Assembly: GCF_017744435.1 (NCBI RefSeq)
Contig: NZ_JAGIBG010000007.1
Location: 62,001 to 126,000, forward strand
DNA from: Pseudomonas sp.
Lineage (GTDB): Bacteria; Pseudomonadota; Gammaproteobacteria; Pseudomonadales; Pseudomonadaceae
Length of the DNA stretch: 64,000 bases
Reading direction: 5' to 3'
This document shows positions 36,824 through 43,904 of this stretch, piece after piece; position 1 is the stretch's first letter, and each line of letters opens with the position of its first letter. Made by a program: the position numbers and the translations under genes. The notes beneath the pieces are model-generated. The model saw only the letters and a program-made list of their open reading frames with translations. It did not search any database and was not told where the DNA came from.

Positions 36824-37267
36824 ATGACTGATAACAACCTTCCCTGCGCTGATATGCAGATTCACCGCGCAGGTTCAGCCAAAGCCATCCAGGGGCCTGC
36901 CGAATGGTTCACGGGACGGGTACGCATCGATCGTGTCTTCACAGCCCCTGCCCCTGCACGGGTTGGTGTTGCGGTGGTGAACTTCGAGCCGGGGGCTCGT
37001 ACACACTGGCACACCCATCCTCTGGGCCAGGCCTTGCTCGTCACCGATGGCGTAGGCTGGACGCAGTGCGAGGACGGGCCGAAGACCGAGATCCGGACGG
37101 GCGACCTGATCTGGTGCAACTGTGGCCGACGTCACTGGCATGGCGCGACCGACACCACCGCCATGCAGCATGTCGCGATCAATGAGTCTCTGAATGGCAA
37201 GGCCGTGGACTGGCTGGAGCCCGTCACTGATGACGCCTATTTGAGCGGCCCAGCCAAAAGAGACTGA
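36824..37267 (+). CDS. Cupin-domain protein
   Basis: This 147-residue single cupin has the metal motif PGARTHWHTHPLGQALLVTDG (about 56-76) and the second motif with NCGRRHWHGATD (about 99). The metal-binding His residues are intact. It is divergent from a LysR gene and four bases before a tandem-CMD protein gene. Cupin-CMD neighbours often act together in small-molecule oxidation; the reaction is unknown. Confidence 0.88.
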   Translation: MTDNNLPCADMQIHRAGSAKAIQGPAEWFTGRVRIDRVFTAPAPARVGVAVVNFEPGARTHWHTHPLGQALLVTDGVGWTQCEDGPKTEIRTGDLIWCNCGRRHWHGATDTTAMQHVAINESLNGKAVDWLEPVTDDAYLSGPAKRD

Positions 37268-37271
37268 GCCG

Positions 37272-38063
37272 ATGAACCACGTGCTCAGTAACTGGGGGCA
37301 AGTCGCCATGGCGATCACATTCATGATTGGACTGGGTACTGCGGATACGGCCTGGTCTGACGCTATCGGAACGGAAAATTCAATGACCTCATCATTTTCG
37401 CACCCATTGAGTTCTACCTCGCTCAGCGAGCAACAACAGGCTGTTGTCGTCCTGGCCGCACTTGCCGCGGCTGGCGACATGCCGCGCTTGAATACCGCTC
37501 TGGACAAGGCCTTGGAGACGGGCCTGACAGTCAGCGAACTGCGCGAAGTGCTCGTCCAGCTCTATGCCTACGCCGGCTTTCCTCGCTCTCTCAATGCGCT
37601 GACGGAACTGATGCGAGTACTGGAAGCCCGCAAACAGCGTGGCATCACTGACGATCCAGGTCGCGAGCCTGCCCGTCCAATACCACAAGGCGACGCCTTG
37701 CTGGCTGCAGGCACAGCCAATCAGACGAAGCTATCGGGGTCGAGGGTTGAAGGGCCTTTGTTCGACTTCGCGCCAATTGCCAATCAGTATCTGCGCGCCC
37801 ATTTGTTTGGCGAAATCTTCGAGCGGGACAACCTGGATTGGCAAACCCGAGAACTGGCGACGGTGGGTATGCTATCCGCGCTGATTGGGGTGGAGCCGCA
37901 GCTTCAGGCACACATGCGAATCAGTATGAATACCGGGATCACGCAGGCGCAGCTTGAGCGGTTTTGCCAAATTCTGAAGGTGGGCGTCGACGAACACACA
38001 GGCAGTCGAGCAACGAGCGCCTTGGAGAGGCACCTGGCGAACATGGCTAGCCCCTCCCGCTAG
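37272..38063 (+). CDS. Exported tandem carboxymuconolactone-decarboxylase-like protein
   Basis: This 263-residue protein starts with a possible signal segment (QVAMAITFMIGLGTADTAWSDA). It carries two CMD-like helical repeats: VSELREVLVQLYAYAGFPRSL near 80 and ATVGMLSALIGVEPQLQAHM near 200. There is only one Cys (RFCQIL), so it lacks the AhpD CxxC pair. It lies four bases after the cupin gene and ends over the convergent MFS gene in a shared CTAG. Confidence 0.8.
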   Translation: MNHVLSNWGQVAMAITFMIGLGTADTAWSDAIGTENSMTSSFSHPLSSTSLSEQQQAVVVLAALAAAGDMPRLNTALDKALETGLTVSELREVLVQLYAYAGFPRSLNALTELMRVLEARKQRGITDDPGREPARPIPQGDALLAAGTANQTKLSGSRVEGPLFDFAPIANQYLRAHLFGEIFERDNLDWQTRELATVGMLSALIGVEPQLQAHMRISMNTGITQAQLERFCQILKVGVDEHTGSRATSALERHLANMASPSR

Positions 38064-39235
38064 CCTCGCCTTACCCTGCTGGTCAAAGCAGTTGCGCCCA
38101 GCAGCATCAGCCCGCTGGCAATGAATGTCGCCTGATAACCAACGTGGTCATAAAGCATCCCGCCAAACGTTGCGCCCGTCGTGATCGCCAGCTGTATCAC
38201 AGCGACCATCAAGCCGCCTCCGGCCTCGGCATCCTCGGGCAAGATCCTGGCCAGCCAGGTGAACCATCCCACTGGCGCACAGGTGGAAATCAAGCCCCAG
38301 GCCCCCAATAGAACCGCCGTTGGAATGATCCAGGTGCCCATTGCGACGACCGCGAAGGCTAACAAGGCCATGAGCAGTGGAATGCCGAGCAGCACCCTGA
38401 ATAGGTGCCGGCTGACAAGCGACCCCACCCACATCGTGCCCAGCAAGCCCGCAACACCGATGATCAGCAGCACAAGCGAGAGCGTTGAGGCATCGACAAG
38501 CGTAACCGTTTCCAGAAACGGTCGTAGATAGGTGAACAGCGTGAACTGCCCCATGAACAGTAGTGCTACTGCTGCCATGCCAAGCGCGACCTTGCTGTCC
38601 TTCACCAGGCGCAAGGCCTCGGTCGCTCCGACGGAGCTACGTTCGCTCGGCATCTTTGGCAAAGTGAACGCCTGCCAGATCAACGCCATGGCAGCCAAAG
38701 GCACAACGCAGACGAATGCCCCTCTCCAGCCGATGATACCTCCCAGGTAACTTCCGACCGGGGCAGCAATGGCGGTGGCCAAGGCAGTGCCACCTTGCAT
38801 GAGCGCAATGGCTTTGGGAACGAGCGCTTCAGGCGCAATCCTCATCATGACGGCAGTGGACATCGACCAGTAACCACCAATGGCGATCCCGAGCACGGCG
38901 CGGCCCACCATCAAGGTAAGGTAGTCCGGAGCAAACGCTACCATTGCACCGGATAAGATCATCAAGGCGGTCGTGACCAACAGTACAGGCTTGCGGTCGA
39001 TGCCTTGAGTCAGGCTGGCGAGTAGAAGGCTGGTGACTACGGCAAACAAGCCCGAGATGGCAATGGCTTGCCCGGCCTGGCCTTCAGTCAGTGACAAATC
39101 AGAGGCAATCGGCGTGAGCAGGCTCACAGGTAGAAATTCAGACGCCACCAGGGCGAACGCACACAGCGACATCGCCAGGACTGCGCTCCAGACCCGGCGA
39201 TTGGATTTAGGCAGCGTTAGGGTTGAACTCGTCAT
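38060..39235 (-). CDS. MFS transporter (DHA1/SotB-like)
   Basis: This 391-residue 12-helix MFS protein has SDLSLTEGQAGQAIAISGLFA, GIDRKPVLLVTTALMILSG and GRAVLGIAIGGYWSM, typical of DHA1 drug or sugar efflux proteins. Its stop shares CTAG with the stop of the convergent CMD gene. Substrate unknown; a role in efflux of a product of neighbouring genes is possible. Confidence 0.88.
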   Translation of the reverse strand: MTSSTLTLPKSNRRVWSAVLAMSLCAFALVASEFLPVSLLTPIASDLSLTEGQAGQAIAISGLFAVVTSLLLASLTQGIDRKPVLLVTTALMILSGAMVAFAPDYLTLMVGRAVLGIAIGGYWSMSTAVMMRIAPEALVPKAIALMQGGTALATAIAAPVGSYLGGIIGWRGAFVCVVPLAAMALIWQAFTLPKMPSERSSVGATEALRLVKDSKVALGMAAVALLFMGQFTLFTYLRPFLETVTLVDASTLSLVLLIIGVAGLLGTMWVGSLVSRHLFRVLLGIPLLMALLAFAVVAMGTWIIPTAVLLGAWGLISTCAPVGWFTWLARILPEDAEAGGGLMVAVIQLAITTGATFGGMLYDHVGYQATFIASGLMLLGATALTSRVRRG

Positions 39236-39316
39236 GACAGTGCTCGATCTCCAAACTACAACGTGCGCATGGCTGGGCCCAGCCCGTTAGGGGCTGAGCC
39301 GATGCCTGAGCGGCAG

Positions 39317-40345
39317 TTACTTGAGGCTTTCGCGGAAGAAAGCGGCCAGCTTGCCGAAGGGGATCAACGCGACACGATCATAAAGATCGACATGGCCGGC
39401 GCCGGGCACGATCATCAGTTCCTTCGGCTGACCTGCCAGGCGATAGGCCTCTTCACTGAACTCTCGGGAATGGGCATGTTCTCCCGCGATGAACAGCATC
39501 GGACGTGGCGAGATCGTCTCGATGTCATTGAAGGGATAGAAGTTCATGAACCTGACGTTGCTGGTCAGCGTTGGATGAGTCGTCATCGAGGGCGACGTGC
39601 CCTTGGGCGTAAACTCACCCCGAGGCGTGCGGTAGAAGTCGAAAAACTCTCGTTCGATGGCATTGGAGCTCCCGGTCAGTTTCTCGACCGTGCCGCTGGT
39701 GTATTGCGTTTCTCCTCCCGCGTACTCGACATCGCGCTGAGCAGCCGCTGCGGCAATGGCCTGCTTGCGCTGCTCGACTGTCACGCCATGCTTGAGGCCG
39801 TTACGGTTGGCAGCGCCCATGTCGTACATGCTGACAGTGGCGACCGCTTTCATTCGAGGGTCGATCTTCGCCGCGCTGATGACGAAGCTGCCGCTGCCAC
39901 AGATGCCCAGTACACCGATCCGGTTGCGATCAACCATTCCTTGGGCGCCAAGAAAATCGGCCGCCGCACTGAAGTCTTCGGCGTAGATGTCCGGCGCAAC
40001 CAGATTGCGCGGGCGGCCATCGCTTTCACCCCAGAACGACAGGTCGATTGCCAAGGTCACAAAGCCCTGCTCCGCCAGCTTCTGCGCATAGAGGTTCGAA
40101 CTTTGTTCCTTCACCGCCCCCATTGGGTGGCCGACGATGATGGCCGGGTAGCGGGTGCCGGGCTTCAGGTTTTCAGGAACAAAGAGGTTGCCAACCGTAG
40201 TCATCTGAAACTGATTTTTGAAGGCCACCCGTTCGGACGAAACCTGTTCGCTCTTGTAGAAATTGTTGGCGCCATGGGACATGTCGGCAGCTCCGGCTGA
40301 AAGTGAACTGGCCATCAAGGCAAACGCTAAGATCAAGGACTTCAT
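39317..40345 (-). CDS. Exported alpha/beta hydrolase (COG1073-like)
   Basis: This 342-residue protein starts with a signal peptide (MKSLILAFALMASSLSAGAAD). Segments YPAIIVGHPMGAVKEQSS, LAIDLSFWGESDG, GVLGICGSGSFVISAAKID and GAGHVDLYD indicate an alpha/beta-hydrolase; the nucleophile in the ICGSGS stretch is not certain (Cys or Ser). AGGAAGA lies just before the ATG at 40345; a longer frame to 40933 runs through the regulatory gap and the AraC gene. It is divergent from an AraC gene across 222 bases. Confidence 0.82.
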   Translation of the reverse strand: MKSLILAFALMASSLSAGAADMSHGANNFYKSEQVSSERVAFKNQFQMTTVGNLFVPENLKPGTRYPAIIVGHPMGAVKEQSSNLYAQKLAEQGFVTLAIDLSFWGESDGRPRNLVAPDIYAEDFSAAADFLGAQGMVDRNRIGVLGICGSGSFVISAAKIDPRMKAVATVSMYDMGAANRNGLKHGVTVEQRKQAIAAAAAQRDVEYAGGETQYTSGTVEKLTGSSNAIEREFFDFYRTPRGEFTPKGTSPSMTTHPTLTSNVRFMNFYPFNDIETISPRPMLFIAGEHAHSREFSEEAYRLAGQPKELMIVPGAGHVDLYDRVALIPFGKLAAFFRESLK

Positions 40346-40567
40346 GCATATCTTCCTGTCTGCTCGAAATGGATTGAGTGAGAGGTGCAGATGCCTCAAC
40401 GCATCCTGGTCCCTCGACTGCCATCCATGATCGAAGGAGAAACGAGAAAAACAGTAGAGCAATCGGTTGGTTTTCTTGCCTAAACGTCCAGCCATGCTGA
40501 GTGGGCATGTACACCTGGTGCGCCACGTAGATACTGTAGGTCGACGAGATGATCGGAAGCTTTTGTC

Positions 40568-41518
40568 ATGCCCAGCCCCATTCAACCCCCTCCTTTGACT
40601 AACCCGCTGGCGACGCTGTGCAGGATCATCGGCGCCCGCGCGAACACGCCTGGAGACTTCTCGACCTGCATTCCGGGCCTGAGCGTGTATCGACGCGACG
40701 CCCCTGCCCCGCCGATCACGTGCATTGTCGAGCCGAGCATCGTGCTCGTGGTACAGGGCGCGAAAGAAATGGTCATCGGTGCACACGCCTACCCCTACGA
40801 TACGACCCGTTTCCTGGTCACCTCGCTGAACATACCCGCCCATTCGGCGGTTACGGTCGCCAGCGAAACCGCACCTTGTCTGGGTCTCGTGTTCAAGCTT
40901 GATCTGCGCACACTGGCGGAACTGATCGCGCAAGATGGTCGCCTACCGCTCAGCGAGCACACCCTCCACACCAGCGCGGGAGTGGGTGCGTTGAGCCCAA
41001 AGCTGCTGGAGAGCTTCACCAGGCTGGTTGAACTGCTGGAAGAAACCGACGCGATACCCGTGCTCTGGCCCCTGCTGCAGCGTGAAATCCACTATCGGCT
41101 ATTGCTTAGCGACCAGGCACCGCTGCTTCGCAACATCGCTTCGGTGGGGAGCAAGGGCCACCGGATTGCAAAAGCCATCGACTGGATAAAACTCAACTAC
41201 TCAGCGCCGCTGCGGGTGGAGGAACTGGCTTCCCAGGTGCAAATGGGCCTTTCCACCTTCCATCAGCACTTCCGCCAGCTCACGGCAATGAGCCCCTTGC
41301 AGTATCAGAAATGGCTGCGCTTGAACGAGGCGAAACGTTTGATGCTGAATGAAGACCTGGATGCCGCCACTGCGGCCTTCAAGGTGGGCTACGAGAGCCC
41401 TTCCCAGTTCAGCCGCGAATATGGGCGTCAGTTCGGTACGCCGCCCAAGCGCGATGTTGCCGAATTGCGCCAGGGTGCCGAGAGAAACGGAACCGCCCCG
41501 CCCAGCGCTCCGTCATGA
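40568..41518 (+). CDS. AraC-family transcriptional regulator
   Basis: This 316-residue protein has an N-terminal AraC_N-type arabinose-binding-like domain (VEPSIVLVVQGAKEMVIG) and two C-terminal helix-turn-helix motifs (LRVEELASQVQMGLSTFHQHF and DAATAAFKVGYESPSQFSREY). GGAAG is seven bases before the ATG. It is likely to control the divergent exported hydrolase and perhaps the MFS gene. Confidence 0.9.
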   Translation: MPSPIQPPPLTNPLATLCRIIGARANTPGDFSTCIPGLSVYRRDAPAPPITCIVEPSIVLVVQGAKEMVIGAHAYPYDTTRFLVTSLNIPAHSAVTVASETAPCLGLVFKLDLRTLAELIAQDGRLPLSEHTLHTSAGVGALSPKLLESFTRLVELLEETDAIPVLWPLLQREIHYRLLLSDQAPLLRNIASVGSKGHRIAKAIDWIKLNYSAPLRVEELASQVQMGLSTFHQHFRQLTAMSPLQYQKWLRLNEAKRLMLNEDLDAATAAFKVGYESPSQFSREYGRQFGTPPKRDVAELRQGAERNGTAPPSAPS

Positions 41519-41536
41519 AAACCCGGCTACGATTGA

Positions 41537-41770
41537 TCTAGCTTCGAATCTGGCGTCGCAACTGCCAGGCAGGTATGGAATGCGCACCAACCGCTGATTG
41601 CTGCCCGCGAAGCCGAAGGCAAAGGCCTGCTGCCGCGCCAGGACATCTTCACCTGGCAGCGCGCTCTGCTCGATTCGGTATACATGCTTGCCGTGCGCCG
41701 CCAGGACCTGGAACTCACCCGCGCCGGGCGGCCTGGGGGGAAGCCCGACGCAGCGCATTCACCACGCGGA
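41537..41770 (+). pseudogene. Decayed C-terminal fragment, possibly of an outer-membrane efflux (TolC-like) protein
   Basis: A frame opens after a stop at 41536 without a start codon and reads RQVWNAHQPLIAAREAEGKG, then LLPRQDIFTWQRALLDSVYM and LAVRRQDLELTRAG. The helical, Arg/Gln/Leu-rich pattern resembles the end of TolC/CzcC-like efflux proteins, but the match is weak. After about 41740 the likeness is lost. It reads as the stump of a gene removed when the region on its left was inserted. Confidence 0.4.
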
Positions 41771-41777
41771 GATTGGG

Positions 41778-42587
41778 ATGCCAGGCTCATACAGATTGCA
41801 ATGGTTCACCGTCGGTTCGTTGCTCGCGCTTGCACAAGCCGCACAGGCCGAACACAGCGCCGACGAGCTTGCCAAACAACTGGCCAACCCGATCGCGGCC
41901 TTGATCAGCGTGCCGTTCCAGTACAACTACGATGAAAACATCGGCCCTGATGACAAGGGTTCGCGCCATACGCTCAATATCCAGCCCGTGATTCCCATGG
42001 ACCTGAATCAGGACTGGAACCTGATCTCGCGCACCATCCTGCCGGTGATCGATCAGACCGACATCGCCCCGGGCTCGGGCAACCAGTCCGGCCTGGGCGA
42101 TACCCTGCAAAGCCTGTTCTTCTCGCCCAAGGCGCCCACAGACAGCGGCTGGATCTGGGGCGCCGGCCCGGTGTTCCTGCTGCCTACCGCCACCGACGAG
42201 CTGCTTGGTGGCGAGAAATGGGGCGTGGGGCCGACCGCCGTGGCGCTGAAACAGACCGGCCACTGGACCTATGGCGCCTTGGTCAACCATGTCGAAGGGG
42301 TGGCGGGCGATCACAACCGCGAAGACGTGCGCTCGACCTTCCTGCAGCCATTCATGGCCTATGGGCTGGGCAAGGGCGTCACCCTGGGGCTGAACACCGA
42401 GTCCACCTACGACTGGAAGGCCCACGAAGGCGCGGTACCGATCAACCTGCAATTGAACAAGGTCACCCAGATCGCCGGGCAGATGGTGCAGTTTGGCGCG
42501 GGTGTGCGCTATTGGGCGGAAAGTACCGATACCGGGCCCGAAGGCTGGGCACTGCGGTTGAACCTGGTGTTGCTCTATCCACGATAA
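41778..42587 (+). CDS. Outer membrane beta-barrel transporter-like protein (MetA-pathway phenol-degradation family type)
   Basis: This 269-residue protein has a signal peptide (SLLALAQAAQAEHS, cleavage near 29). Its beta-rich body has SVPFQYNYDENIGPDDKG, NIQPVIPMDLNQDWNLISR and a terminal YPR/aromatic end, as in the 'transporter' family of outer membrane proteins found with aromatic or sulfur genes. GGAG is seven bases before the ATG at 41778. It is 18 bases before the FadL-like gene and co-directional with it. Substrate unknown. Confidence 0.78.
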   Translation: MPGSYRLQWFTVGSLLALAQAAQAEHSADELAKQLANPIAALISVPFQYNYDENIGPDDKGSRHTLNIQPVIPMDLNQDWNLISRTILPVIDQTDIAPGSGNQSGLGDTLQSLFFSPKAPTDSGWIWGAGPVFLLPTATDELLGGEKWGVGPTAVALKQTGHWTYGALVNHVEGVAGDHNREDVRSTFLQPFMAYGLGKGVTLGLNTESTYDWKAHEGAVPINLQLNKVTQIAGQMVQFGAGVRYWAESTDTGPEGWALRLNLVLLYPR

Positions 42588-42605
42588 ACGTGCGAGGACG
42601 CATTG

Positions 42606-43904
42606 ATGAAACGACCTGTTACCCTGCCTGCTCACAGGCTGTACTCGTTTTTGCTTTGTGGTGCCGTCTGCAGCGGCAACGCCTGGGCCGGTGGTATCTC
42701 CATCTACGAGGCCGGCCAGGAAGGCAATGGCCTGGCCAATGCCGGTGCCGCCGCGCTCGCTACCGACCCCAGCGTGCTCATGAGCAACCCTGCAGGGATC
42801 ACCCAGCTTGCGGGGACACAGATCAGCGCCAACGCCCAGGTGATTCTGGGTGACATCCGGTTTTCCCGGGGCAGCGCCAATCAGTTCGACGGCAACGAGG
42901 GCGGCAATGCGCTGCAGTACCTGCCGGGCGCCAGCCTGTTCATCAGCCACCAGATCGACGACCGCGCGGCCATCGGTTTCGGCATGTACGGCAACTTCGG
43001 CCTGGCACTGGACTACGACGATGACTGGGCCGGGCGCTATTTCTCCCAGGAAGCGGCGGTGATCGGCGTTTCCTTGCAACCGACCATCGCCTACAAGTTC
43101 ACCGACGACCTCTCGTTCGGCATCAGCCCGCGCATCATGTACGGCTACTACCGCACCGAAATGGCGATCAACAACAACCTGCTCGGCCTTGCCGACCGGC
43201 CCGATGGCCAGCTCGAGTACAAGGACACCGATGTCGGTGTGGGCGTCAACCTCGGTGTGCACTACCGCGTTTCGCCTGCCACCCAGGTGGGCCTGGCCTA
43301 CACCAGCAAGGTCAAGCTGGAATTCGAAGACAAACCGCACGTGCGCAATGTCAGCAACCCGCTGCTCAATGCTGCGTTGCGGCGCCTGGACGTCGATTCG
43401 CTGGAACTGGACATGAACGTGCCGCAAACGGTGCTGCTGAGCATTGCCCATGACCTCGACCCACAATGGAAGCTGCTGGCCAGCCTCGGCTGGCAGGACT
43501 GGAGCGAGTTCGGCGATATTGGCGTGGAGGTCGACACCGATGCCGCGGGTAATGTCAGCCGCAGCGTCAACCGCAAGTACAAGGACACCTGGCATGCCTC
43601 GGTGGGTGCCCAGTACCAGGCCACCCCGCGCCTGCGCTGGAGTGCCGGCGTGGGCTACGACAGTTCGGCCGTGGACGACAGCGACCGCACCGTCGACAAC
43701 CCGATGGGCGAAGCCTGGCGCCTGGCGGCCGGGGTCAACTACCAACTGCAGGAAGGGCTCGACGTGCACATGGCCTACACCCTGGTCTGGCTGGGTGACA
43801 TGGATGTCGACCAGACCAAGGCGCGCTCGGGCGATACTCTCTCGGGCACCTACCGCAACGCCGCCCTGCATATTCTTGGCGGCGGTGCGACCTGGCGGTT
43901 CTGA
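42606..43904 (+). CDS. FadL/OmpP1/TodX-family outer membrane protein
   Basis: This 432-residue outer membrane protein has a signal peptide (about 1-30, ending GNAWAG) and the FadL N-terminal hatch pattern GISIYEAGQEGNGLANAGAA-like, then ATDPSVLMSNPAGITQL. FadL channels pass hydrophobic compounds through the outer membrane. The ATG at 42606 has GAGGA eight bases upstream; TTG one codon earlier is not used. It ends with TGA immediately before the convergent stop of the next gene. Confidence 0.9.
   Translation: MKRPVTLPAHRLYSFLLCGAVCSGNAWAGGISIYEAGQEGNGLANAGAAALATDPSVLMSNPAGITQLAGTQISANAQVILGDIRFSRGSANQFDGNEGGNALQYLPGASLFISHQIDDRAAIGFGMYGNFGLALDYDDDWAGRYFSQEAAVIGVSLQPTIAYKFTDDLSFGISPRIMYGYYRTEMAINNNLLGLADRPDGQLEYKDTDVGVGVNLGVHYRVSPATQVGLAYTSKVKLEFEDKPHVRNVSNPLLNAALRRLDVDSLELDMNVPQTVLLSIAHDLDPQWKLLASLGWQDWSEFGDIGVEVDTDAAGNVSRSVNRKYKDTWHASVGAQYQATPRLRWSAGVGYDSSAVDDSDRTVDNPMGEAWRLAAGVNYQLQEGLDVHMAYTLVWLGDMDVDQTKARSGDTLSGTYRNAALHILGGGATWRF

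Noticed and set aside
41787..43871. A 694-codon minus-strand frame opposite the two barrel genes
   Set aside because: Both plus-strand genes have signal peptides, ribosome sites and family motifs; the minus frame has none.
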